Source: Candidatus Poribacteria bacterium (GTDB lineage: Bacteria; Poribacteria; WGA-4E; WGA-3G). From it: 64,000 nucleotides of DNA. This document shows positions 1-7,822 of this stretch, piece after piece (the first letter of the stretch is position 1; each line of letters begins with the position of its first letter). Under the pieces are notes generated by a model that was not told the DNA's origin, made no database searches, and saw nothing but the letters and a program-made list of their open reading frames with translations. Both the position numbers and the translations under genes were made by a program. The stretch is from the NCBI GenBank assembly GCA_003635315.1, contig PYJD01000033.1:1-64000 (forward strand). Direction: 5' to 3'.

Positions 1-398
1 AGATGTGTGATTTGAGCATCTTGAGTGAGACTTCCACGTAAGGTTTTTCCATCTATCGCTACCGCCTTCATATCTTCTTCAGTCATAGCTGTGAACACTT
101 CAGGTGCCCACTCACTGAGTGTTTTTTCTAAAGCGAGAACGTCTAAATCTCTGAAACAATAATAGAGTGTTGAAGCACAAGGTGTCTTCGGATAAGTGAA
201 CCCAAGTGCTATAGCAAAATCGGGTGGGTAAGTCCGTCCCCATTGTGCGATAGCACTATAACTGCGATATCCACACATCATGGCAACCACGGAAAGCCCT
301 AAGATAGCAGATAACGGATGTCGTTTTCCACGAGGGTTGCGTTTATCAGGAACTTCTGCTAATTTATTCAATAAGTGGCGATGATTTTCATTCGTCAT
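1..398 (-). CDS. ISAs1-family transposase, N-terminal part (runs off window)
   Basis: An open frame runs from ATG at 398 to the window edge without a stop (132 codons visible). The translation begins MTNENHRHLLNKLAEVPDKR and continues with the N-terminal region typical of ISAs1-type (H-repeat-like) DDE transposases: a conserved RNPRGKRHPL stretch, a hydrophobic segment, a WG..YP segment and then AIDGKTLRGS, which carries the first catalytic Asp of the DDE triad. The remaining catalytic residues lie outside the window, so activity cannot be judged. A good ribosome binding site (GGAGGT on the minus strand, 403-408) precedes the start. An 18-bp perfect hairpin lies just upstream at 445-484. Confidence 0.9.
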   Translation of the reverse strand, partial: MTNENHRHLLNKLAEVPDKRNPRGKRHPLSAILGLSVVAMMCGYRSYSAIAQWGRTYPPDFAIALGFTYPKTPCASTLYYCFRDLDVLALEKTLSEWAPEVFTAMTEEDMKAVAIDGKTLRGSLTQDAQITH

Positions 399-444
399 TT
401 TTACCTCCAAAGAATAATGCTAAAATAAAACTTTGAGGTAAAGT

Positions 445-484
445 ATATCAGATATGGCGTGACTTCTCACGCCATATCTGATAT
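445..484. repeat. Perfect 18-bp inverted repeat upstream of the transposase
   Basis: Arms at 445-462 and 467-484 are exact reverse complements around a 4-nt loop (cttc). It lies 47 bp upstream of the transposase start. Possible roles are an IS-end structure, a hairpin that blocks read-through transcription into the transposase, or a terminator; neither side has a strong T-run, so the terminator reading is weak. Confidence 0.75.
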
Positions 485-832
485 CTAAAAAATATACGCC
501 AACTAATATCGACAATTGAATACCTCTGGGTTATTCCAGCTTAAACAATGCTTCTCACTGACCATACTTTATTACATAGGATCGGACGAACCCATCTGTG
601 AGATTCTGTGTGGTTAGTCACCATATCTACGTTGGGTGTGCATGAGTCCAGATAGTATATCCAAACACACGAATATAAACTTTGTAATTTCTCTCCATAT
701 ATTCTATTATATACAAATATCATACCTTCAATTATAAAATCTTACCTTCATTTCTTATACCAAGTTAACAGGTTTTCTACCATTGGTAGAAAAGGATTGA
801 CATGTAAACGTTCAGGACAATACCAAACCATT
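485..832. other. Intergenic gap between IS and branching enzyme
   Basis: About 350 bp, AT-rich. A 60-codon minus-strand frame at 541-723 has no recognisable domain and no clear ribosome binding site, so I do not call it. The outer boundary of the insertion element is probably in here, but I could not identify its terminal repeat. Confidence 0.4.
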
Positions 833-2884
833 ATGAAAAAACAGAAGCCTTTCGGACTCCGTCTAATAGATTCAGATCCTTTGCTAAAACCCTATACCTC
901 TCAATTCACGAAAAGAGCTAAATACTATGAACAGGTCAAGATACAGATTGAAAAGACAGGAGGGATATTAGGTGACATTAGCCAAGGACATCATTATTTT
1001 GGATTTAATCGTGGTGAAAACGATGGTCAGGATGGAGTGTGGTATCGGGAATGGGCACCGGGAGCACACTCTCTTTCTCTGATTGGGGATTTCAACGATT
1101 GGAACCGAGATGCGAACCCGATGACTGTTGATGAGTGGGGGATCTGGCACATTTTCTTACCAGATGTGATATATGTCGATAGATTTCTCCATAGTGTACG
1201 CATAAAAGTACATGTAGTATCAGATTATGGTGCATTAGATAGGATTCCGGCTTATATTCAGCGGGTAATTCAGGAAGGAGATACAGATTATGTGGGACAA
1301 TATTGGACACCAGAGAATTCATATCAATGGAAGAATGCTAATCCTTGTTTTGATATGGAGAAGGAAGGATTACGGATTTATGAAGCACACATTGGTATGG
1401 CACAGGAAGCGGAAAGGGTAGGGACATTTACAGAATTTACAGATAACATACTCCCGCGTATTATAGACTTAGGTTATAATGCTATCCAATTGATGGCAAT
1501 TATGGAACATCCGTATTACGGAAGTTTCGGATATCATGTGAGTAATTATTTTGCAGTTTCAAGCCGTTTCGGGACACCTGAAGAACTTAAGGAATTGATT
1601 GATACAGCACATGCAATGGGATTACTGGTTGTCATGGATTTAGTACACAGCCATGCAATCAAAAATCTTAACGAAGGGTTGAATTATTTTGATGGTACAG
1701 AACATCAATATTTTCATTCTGGTGTAAAGAGGGAACATATTGCTTGGGACTCCCTATGTTTTGATTACAGTAAGTATGAAGTACAACGATTTCTGCTTAG
1801 TAATATACGTTATTGGTTAGAGACTTTTCGATTTGATGGTTTCAGATTTGATGGCGTTACAAGTATGCTTTATACCGATCATGGACTGGGTCGTGAATTC
1901 ACATCTTATGACGATTATTTCGATTCTAATCTTGAATTAGATGCAATGGTCTATCTGATGTTAGCAAATGAATTGTTGCATGAAGTAAAGCAGGATGGTA
2001 TATCGATAGCAGAAGATATGAGTGGAATGCCAGGTTTAGCACGACCCATTGAAGATGGTGGGGTTGGTTTTGATTATCGATTAGCAATGGGGATACCAGA
2101 TTATTGGATTCGATTATTGAAAGAAAAAAAAGATGAAAATTGGCATATTGGTGAGATTTACGGTATGCTTCGAAACCGGAGATCAGGGGAGAAACATATT
2201 GCTTATGTTGAGAGCCACGATCAGAGTATTGTCGGTGATAAAACCCTTGCTATGCAATTGATGGATGCCGAACTATATACAGATATGAGTGTTTTTACCT
2301 CAAATATAAGAATTGCACGGGGTGTATCATTGCATAAATTGATACGTCTTCTGACTTTTAGTTTAGGGGGAGAGGGTTATCTTAATTTCATGGGGAATGA
2401 ATTTGGACACCCAGAGTGGATAGATTTTCCGCGCGATGGTAATAATTTCTCATACTGGTATGCACGCAGACAATGGCACCTTGTGGATAATGAGACCCTA
2501 TATTATAGACATTTAAACACGTTTGATAGATCTATGCAGCATCTTGAGTCAACATACAAATTACAGACTGATGAAGACATTCAACTGCTATTAATCCATG
2601 AGGATTCAAAACAAATTGTCTTTTCGTGTGGAGGTCTTGTCTTTGCATTTAATTTTCATCCAACTGACTCAGCATCTGATTGGCGGATCCCTATACCATT
2701 ACAAACTGATTACTGTTTAGTCCTGAATACAGATGATACTTGTTTTGGTGGGAATGGGTTGGTAGATGGAGATAAATATCCTTGGCAAGATATTACGATG
2801 AATGGACAAAAGCAGTCTATTCAGATCTATGTTCCAGCACGATGTGCTCTGGTATTAGCACCAAAACACGACAAGATAGAGTAA
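833..2884 (+). CDS. glgB: 1,4-alpha-glucan branching enzyme, eukaryote-like GH13_8 type
   Basis: Transfers alpha-1,4 glucan segments to alpha-1,6 branch points in glycogen or starch-like storage polymer in the cytoplasm. From ATG at 833 the protein has 683 residues, close to plant and animal branching enzymes (about 700). An N-terminal helix and CBM48 (WAPGA..L.GDFNDWN) precede the GH13 barrel. Visible catalytic residues are Asp340 (FRFDGVTSM), Glu394 (SIAEDMSG) and Asp463 (VESHDQ). The segments AWDS.CFDYS, FLLSNIRYWLE and FMGNEFGHPEWIDFPR closely match human GBE1 as I remember it. The frame could open at TTG 797, but ATG 833 begins the conserved part. No other glycogen gene is adjacent. Confidence 0.95.
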   Translation: MKKQKPFGLRLIDSDPLLKPYTSQFTKRAKYYEQVKIQIEKTGGILGDISQGHHYFGFNRGENDGQDGVWYREWAPGAHSLSLIGDFNDWNRDANPMTVDEWGIWHIFLPDVIYVDRFLHSVRIKVHVVSDYGALDRIPAYIQRVIQEGDTDYVGQYWTPENSYQWKNANPCFDMEKEGLRIYEAHIGMAQEAERVGTFTEFTDNILPRIIDLGYNAIQLMAIMEHPYYGSFGYHVSNYFAVSSRFGTPEELKELIDTAHAMGLLVVMDLVHSHAIKNLNEGLNYFDGTEHQYFHSGVKREHIAWDSLCFDYSKYEVQRFLLSNIRYWLETFRFDGFRFDGVTSMLYTDHGLGREFTSYDDYFDSNLELDAMVYLMLANELLHEVKQDGISIAEDMSGMPGLARPIEDGGVGFDYRLAMGIPDYWIRLLKEKKDENWHIGEIYGMLRNRRSGEKHIAYVESHDQSIVGDKTLAMQLMDAELYTDMSVFTSNIRIARGVSLHKLIRLLTFSLGGEGYLNFMGNEFGHPEWIDFPRDGNNFSYWYARRQWHLVDNETLYYRHLNTFDRSMQHLESTYKLQTDEDIQLLLIHEDSKQIVFSCGGLVFAFNFHPTDSASDWRIPIPLQTDYCLVLNTDDTCFGGNGLVDGDKYPWQDITMNGQKQSIQIYVPARCALVLAPKHDKIE

Positions 2885-2944
2885 TACTGAAAACTTTACC
2901 ATTTCTAAGATTTATTATGACATATCAGATCATTCCTCCAACCC

Positions 2945-3055
2945 GGTAGGAGCGGTTTGGAACCCGGTGAATGCCTAAATGGCATTCATATCGTTGATTT
3001 ACCGAATATAATATTAGAAGAGTATTAATGGCAACTATTCATTTAGAAATGGAAT
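2945..3055 (+). repeat. Dispersed REP-like element with companion tract
   Basis: A GTAGGAGCGGTTTGGAACC core (from 2946) can form a short GGTT-tgg-AACC hairpin. It is followed by a 15-bp tract at 3002-3016 and a 20-bp tract at 3033-3052, both repeated exactly near 30.2 kb. The GTAGGAGCG head matches the unit of the array at 59.6-60.5 kb. Confidence 0.6.
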
Positions 3056-3107
3056 TAGATAGAAACAGCGTTATATATTATAAATCCTAAACAACGAATC
3101 CTAATTA

Positions 3108-4022
3108 CTAAGGCTTGAAGAATTCTTTACCTTGTAACACTTTAAAGATCTCTTTTTGTATTTGTTGTTGCTGATGTAATGGTATACCGTTTACAGAAGG
3201 AGCTATACCAATCGGTTTGAAAACATATATACTTTCAACCTTATCTTCTACATCATATGTTAGTTCAATACCTTTTCTCCAATACCAATGCCTTGTACCA
3301 CCGAAGTCATTCTTATCAACTTCTTGTGCTTTGCCAAGTTCCTTCTCAACATTATCAAGTTTGCTTTTGATTCCATTCTTTCCAGCAGTTTTTGCCTTAT
3401 TAGGATGTCTTAGGAATAAACTCTCTACAAGATCTATTCCATCAAGAAATCCAGATAATCCAAGATTCTGGTCTCTGTAACTGAAATAACCGATTCTGTC
3501 GGGTGGATTATCAGGTTTTCCATGTACGGCAACTAATTTTTTATACGGATCACCTAATTTTATACCAGCACATCCTCTACCGGGTACAATTAAGTTCAAT
3601 GGAGGATCGGGTGTTGGATCAAATGTGATTTCAAGCGGTTCCTGAGGGATAAATGATTGATTTTGTAGCTTCTTGACTCTCTTAACAGATCTATTTATAC
3701 CATCACTGATGTAGACCGTCACAGTAACGAATTCTATATCAGAAGGGGCTGTCCACTTAACCTTTGTACCCGTTGTTGATTCCAATTTACCACCATCTAC
3801 AGACCATTCATATTTCAAGGGATCACCATCTTCGTCAAAGGCAAGTATTCTAAACTCAATAATTTCTCCAGGACTGAATTCTTTTGGAATAATGAAAGCA
3901 TCAACTTTCGGTGCAATGTTAGTTGGCTCTTCTTCAATATCATCAGAGCCACAACCCAATATATTGATCGCGTATAACACCACCAATATATAATACAGAA
4001 ATATTATTCTCTTAGTAAACAT
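3108..4022 (-). CDS. Lipoprotein with Ig/PKD-like domain, function unknown
   Basis: 304 residues. A hydrophobic N-terminus ends in a lipobox-like ILGC, so the protein is probably acylated at that Cys and anchored in a membrane. Residues around 35-120 look like a PKD or Ig-like fold (FDEDGDPLKYEWSVDGG, then VTVYISDG). The C-terminal half (GRGCAGIKLGDPYKKLVAVHG, then a Trp/Tyr-rich strand region) is not recognised. The start has GGAG 11 nt upstream and lies 3 bp after the rsgA stop, so the two are probably cotranscribed. No enzymatic motif is seen. Confidence 0.75.
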   Translation of the reverse strand: MFTKRIIFLYYILVVLYAINILGCGSDDIEEEPTNIAPKVDAFIIPKEFSPGEIIEFRILAFDEDGDPLKYEWSVDGGKLESTTGTKVKWTAPSDIEFVTVTVYISDGINRSVKRVKKLQNQSFIPQEPLEITFDPTPDPPLNLIVPGRGCAGIKLGDPYKKLVAVHGKPDNPPDRIGYFSYRDQNLGLSGFLDGIDLVESLFLRHPNKAKTAGKNGIKSKLDNVEKELGKAQEVDKNDFGGTRHWYWRKGIELTYDVEDKVESIYVFKPIGIAPSVNGIPLHQQQQIQKEIFKVLQGKEFFKP

Positions 4023-4025
4023 GGT

Positions 4026-5003
4026 TTAGATTTCTCCAGTATCTCCCGTTTTTAAAACAACATAACTATGATACCGTTCTGGATGGACTACTCCATTTTC
4101 CACAGCATCTTGTATTGCGCAATCAGTTTCTTTAATATGTGCACAGTCTTTATATTTACATGACCCAATTAAGGGTTCCATTTCAGGAAAATAGTATTCC
4201 AGATTCTCTGTATCTACTCCCCATAGACCAACTTCTCTGATTCCAGGTGTGTCAGCTACTTCACCTCCAATATCAAGCAGGAATAATTCTACAAGGGTAG
4301 TCGTGTGTCTTCCCTTCTGTGTTTTCTCACCAACTTCTCCGACCCGTAAGCCAAGGTTAGGTTGTATGGTGTTTAATAAACTTGATTTTCCCACACCAGA
4401 GGCTCCAACAATTACACTGAATTTATCTTTTATCACACCAATGAGTGATTCAATACTTTCTGTGGATTTAATGCTCGTATACACAACTTGATAACCAAGA
4501 TTCTCATAGGTATTGAATGTAGAGATGAGTTCATCTTTTTCTTCAGATTCGACTAAATCCATCTTATTCACACATATAATGGCTGACATTTCCCCCGCTT
4601 CCGCTAAAATTAGGAATCGATCCAACGTTCGATAGTTGAGAGGGGGCATGTGTGTAGAAACAACAACGACTACTTGAGAAGCGTTAGCAACGATTATCTG
4701 TTCTATGGATTCATGTTTACCAGCGTATTGACGTGAAAACTTGGTTTGTCGAGGAAGGATCTCTTCTATTACACCTTCTTCATGATCAATTTGAGTAAAT
4801 ATGACATGATCCCCGACAGCAATAGGGTCAGCGAAGAGTCTACGACCAGTTTTAGAATATCGTTGTCTTTTTTGTGTTCCTCGGAGTGTACATCTCAAAA
4901 CAAGTTCTTCGTGCATAATGTCATAAAATCCTGTTCTCGCACGAATAACCTTGCCTTGTTCATGTGTAAGAATAAACAACACCTCCAGTATAGTATATGC
5001 CAA
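4026..5003 (-). CDS. rsgA: Ribosome small-subunit-dependent GTPase A
   Basis: Late 30S assembly factor that checks the decoding centre and leaves on GTP hydrolysis. The order is an N-terminal OB-fold, then a circularly permuted GTPase with G4 (VNKMDLV) before G1 (GASGVGKSSLLN) and G3 (DTPGIREV), then a zinc site (CKYKDCAH..ETDC) and a helical tail, as in YjeQ/RsgA. About 325 residues is normal for the family. The start is uncertain: the frame opens at TTG 5003, while a GGAGG at 4982-4986 sits inside the first codons and would favour initiation a little further in, where only non-ATG codons are available. Probably an operon with the downstream lipoprotein. Confidence 0.93.
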   Translation of the reverse strand: MAYTILEVLFILTHEQGKVIRARTGFYDIMHEELVLRCTLRGTQKRQRYSKTGRRLFADPIAVGDHVIFTQIDHEEGVIEEILPRQTKFSRQYAGKHESIEQIIVANASQVVVVVSTHMPPLNYRTLDRFLILAEAGEMSAIICVNKMDLVESEEKDELISTFNTYENLGYQVVYTSIKSTESIESLIGVIKDKFSVIVGASGVGKSSLLNTIQPNLGLRVGEVGEKTQKGRHTTTLVELFLLDIGGEVADTPGIREVGLWGVDTENLEYYFPEMEPLIGSCKYKDCAHIKETDCAIQDAVENGVVHPERYHSYVVLKTGDTGEI

Positions 5004-5059
5004 ATCTCTAATTCATAGATAATCCTTTTACCTTGATTGTATACATATTTCATTGACTC

Positions 5060-5827
5060 TTATAGGTGTTTTTTCATGGTTTTTAATGCGGTTTCAACAT
5101 CTGAAGAAAAATTGTCAAATTTACATTCACATGAGATACGACCATTATAGTTTGCATCTTTGAGTGCAGTAAAGAAATTTGTGAAGTCGAAGTCGTCATT
5201 ACCTGGGTAAGACCGCTTGACCGGTTCAGCAATATGGATATGTGCTAACCAAGGACCTGCATCAATGATGTTCTGCATAGGTTCGTTTTCCTGCCACATA
5301 TGATATAGATCAGCCAAAGCCTTTATTCCCTTTCTGTTCACTCTTTTTACAATGGATAATCCATCTGAAACAGTGCGAATGATGTTCCCCTCTTTCATAC
5401 AGATAGGTTCCACAACAATAGTTATACCATATTTCTCCGCATGATCAGCTGCCATATCCAAGAATTTTACGATTTCATCTAATCCTCGTTCTTCAGAATA
5501 TCCATCTTCTATATTACGTGAACCACTACTCCCATATACGATTATTTCACCACCAATTTCGCTACTCCTGCGACATGCGGTTTCAACATAGTGAGATAGG
5601 CGCGGAAAATCAACATTATCACCAACAACCCGTAGTGTTCTGGGAATAAATCCGGCATAAGCTTCAGGTTTTAACGGTGCCTCTGCTACCCGATCTCGAA
5701 TTTCCTGAAATTCAATTTCATCAGCTTCAGGTATAAGTGCATTTTGCACACCTAATTCTATGTAATCATAACCCACTTCAGCCAGTATGTTAACATTTTC
5801 TAATCCTGTGCATATTCCAAATCGCAT
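5060..5827 (-). CDS. Sugar phosphate isomerase/epimerase-like TIM barrel protein
   Basis: 255 residues of the AP-endonuclease-2 superfamily, which includes xylose isomerase-like and hydroxypyruvate isomerase-like enzymes. Characteristic parts are MRFGICTGLENV, GYDYIELG, the metal-ligand Glu region VVEPI, ADLYHMW, HIHIAEP and a final ISCECKF containing the last carboxylate ligand. The substrate cannot be read from sequence; such proteins usually accompany Gfo/Idh oxidoreductases in sugar or inositol catabolism, and such oxidoreductases occur elsewhere in this window. The start has GGAG 9 nt upstream. It is followed by rsgA after 56 bp. Confidence 0.85.
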   Translation of the reverse strand: MRFGICTGLENVNILAEVGYDYIELGVQNALIPEADEIEFQEIRDRVAEAPLKPEAYAGFIPRTLRVVGDNVDFPRLSHYVETACRRSSEIGGEIIVYGSSGSRNIEDGYSEERGLDEIVKFLDMAADHAEKYGITIVVEPICMKEGNIIRTVSDGLSIVKRVNRKGIKALADLYHMWQENEPMQNIIDAGPWLAHIHIAEPVKRSYPGNDDFDFTNFFTALKDANYNGRISCECKFDNFSSDVETALKTMKKHL

Positions 5828-6090
5828 ATAATTGCTCCATATATCAGATAACAGTCAAGTCTATTACTTCTGTCGTATTGATCTAATTTGCATTTTATAA
5901 AATGTCCATAGACGTTTCTATGATACCGTAGTTTTTGTTAGGATGGTATTCAACTGATTTTGCTGTTCCTACGGAAGTCAAGAAGGTATTGAAAAGTATA
6001 AAATCAGAAACAACCTTACTCAGCATTATGTTATTTAATTCCTTATGAATTTGAGATTGAATACTTGTCATTACTATACGAAACTATGGT

Positions 6091-6477
6091 CTAAAAAATC
6101 GGTGGCATTTCAATCACGTTATAATATATAACTGAAGTTAGATAACGAATCAAGATTTCTATCACAGAAATCAGAAATGCTGCTATGACAGTGGTAATAC
6201 ATCCTTTTACTTCAAAGCCTTCCACCACTTTACTTGTGATCCATAGTAAGAATGCATTGATTACAAAGTAAAACAGCCCTAAAGTAAGGATTATCAATGG
6301 TAATGATAAAATTGTTAGGATTCCAGTAAGAAAGAACTTCAGTAGACCATAAATGAGGGCGACCACAACAGCTGTTCCGAAACCCTTAACATTGATACCT
6401 GGAAGAATATAGGTGATTATTAAGACAGAAACGCTCAATGCAAGTAGTTGTATGATCCAATGTAATATTAAATCCAT
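6091..6477 (-). CDS. Small four-helix membrane protein, phage-holin-4-2/YvlD-like
   Basis: 128 residues with four hydrophobic segments separated by short loops, and the pattern ILPGINVKGF...ALIYGLLKFF..ILTLPLIILTLGLF..INA typical of the YvlD/Phage_holin_4_2 family. Despite the family name these are ordinary chromosomal membrane proteins of unknown function, in some bacteria linked to envelope stress. There are no phage genes nearby. It lies 68 bp downstream of uppS on the same strand, so cotranscription with that cell-envelope gene is plausible. Confidence 0.8.
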   Translation of the reverse strand: MDLILHWIIQLLALSVSVLIITYILPGINVKGFGTAVVVALIYGLLKFFLTGILTILSLPLIILTLGLFYFVINAFLLWITSKVVEGFEVKGCITTVIAAFLISVIEILIRYLTSVIYYNVIEMPPIF

Positions 6478-6545
6478 AGTAATCTCTTAAAGTATAAAAC
6501 TTAACTAAATATGGTAACTGTATACAACATATTTTATCCTAAGAT

Positions 6546-7349
6546 TTATTTTCCAAAACGACGTTTTCGATGGCTATAATCCCGTATTGCTCGTAAAAAG
6601 TCAATTTTTCGAAAGGATGGCCAATAAGTATCACAGAAATAGAATTCTGAATAGACGCTCTGCCACAATAAAAACCCAGAAAGACGGACTTCACCACTTG
6701 TTCGAATAATTAGTTCGGGGTCAGGTAGATTTGATGTATATAAGTATTGAGAAATTTTGTCAACACTCAATTCCTCAGCAATCTGATTTACATCCTTACC
6801 ATTTCCCGACTCTGCATTTAAATGACCTTTGAAGGCTTCTATAATCTCTTCCCGGCCGCCATAAGCCACAGCCACGTTCAGAATGAAATTATCATAATTT
6901 TTTGTTGCTTCTTCCGCTTGTTTAATCGCTTCTTGAAGACTTTGTGGTAAACGGTCGATTTGTCCCATAGCACGTACCTTAATCTGATTTTTATGGAGAC
7001 CCCTTATTGTCACTAATTCTCGCATTTTCCTTTCGATTAAACCTAATATACCTTCAACTTCATCATCAGCACGGTTGAAATTATCAAGTGAGAAAATCCA
7101 TATAGAGAATATCTCTACCCCAAGCTCATCACACCAATGGAGTACTTCTTCAAGTTTATCTGCTCCTTCATAATGTCCTTTAATTACGTTGTCTAATCCA
7201 CTTGCCTTTGCATACCTTCGGTTACCATCAAGGATAACACCAATGTGTTTAGGTATATTCCATGTACCGGCTTCTGCTTCTAATCTTTTTTGGTATGCAG
7301 TATAGAACTTTTTTTCAATCTGGTTCTTAAGGTATTTTAATGGTCTCAT
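6546..7349 (-). CDS. uppS: Isoprenyl transferase (cis-prenyltransferase, UppS family)
   Basis: Condenses isopentenyl diphosphate units in cis to make the polyprenyl carrier lipid for cell-envelope synthesis. 267 residues. Visible motifs are the catalytic-Asp region VILDGNRRYAKASG, the substrate-wall region FSIWIFSLDNFNR, and RTSGEVRLSGFLLWQ followed by SEFYF and FLRAIRDYSHRKRRFG. The combination NRRYAK and RTSGEVRLS is closer to actinobacterial Z-isoprenyl transferases and eukaryotic DHDDS than to the E. coli enzyme (NRRWAK, RTGGE), so the product chain length should not be assumed to be C55. The start has AAAAGG 6 nt upstream. Confidence 0.92.
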   Translation of the reverse strand: MRPLKYLKNQIEKKFYTAYQKRLEAEAGTWNIPKHIGVILDGNRRYAKASGLDNVIKGHYEGADKLEEVLHWCDELGVEIFSIWIFSLDNFNRADDEVEGILGLIERKMRELVTIRGLHKNQIKVRAMGQIDRLPQSLQEAIKQAEEATKNYDNFILNVAVAYGGREEIIEAFKGHLNAESGNGKDVNQIAEELSVDKISQYLYTSNLPDPELIIRTSGEVRLSGFLLWQSVYSEFYFCDTYWPSFRKIDFLRAIRDYSHRKRRFGK

Positions 7350-7822
7350 GAGAAGCCTTTTACAAATGAATAAAAACTATAAGGTATTGATGTACGATTT
7401 TTTTACTATACTCTTTAGTATGAGCGTGATTTTACAGAGAGGGTATTCACAATTATACCATGAAAAAGTATGTTTAAGAAATAGAAACTCCTTATGTTTG
7501 CAGATGAATTTAATTGTCCAAAATAGATACATTTGAAATCATTTGATGAAGTTTTCTTATTAAAATCGGTAATTCTATTTTCCAAAGTCGGTAGGACCGG
7601 TTTGGAACCATTCTGGATTTTGCCAATAAAATACCGTATTAATTTCTTAATCTTCATTAAATGATGTTGGGATGGTTTGCCAAATCATACATTAACATAT
7701 TATGCGAATTATCTTTGTTTTGACTCTATCCGAATAAAATATGACTGGATAATTAGCAGTTGACAAGTTGAATACTATAGGATAGACTACATATAAATTA
7801 CCTCCGTGAAATATCCAATTAG
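7350..7822. other. Intergenic gap with one REP-like element
   Basis: 473 bp between divergent genes. It contains the REP-like element at 7590-7609. Frames of 62 and 80 codons here overlap that element and lack homology or ribosome binding sites, so they are not called. Promoters for uppS (minus) and the membrane protein (plus) must lie here, but no clear consensus was found. Confidence 0.4.
7590..7609 (+). repeat. Dispersed REP-like element, isolated copy
   Basis: The sequence GGTAGGACCGGTTTGGAACC shares the GTAGGA head and GGTT-tgg-AACC hairpin with the copies at 2945 and 30181. The flanking 7582-7605 can also pair as CCAAA...TTTGG around an inner CGGT-agg-ACCG. Confidence 0.55.

Noticed and set aside
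541..723. 60-codon minus-strand frame between IS and glgB
   Set aside because: No homology, no ribosome binding site, and ordinary intergenic composition.
7415..7657. 80-codon minus-strand frame
   Set aside because: It runs through the REP-like element at 7590 and has no support as a protein.
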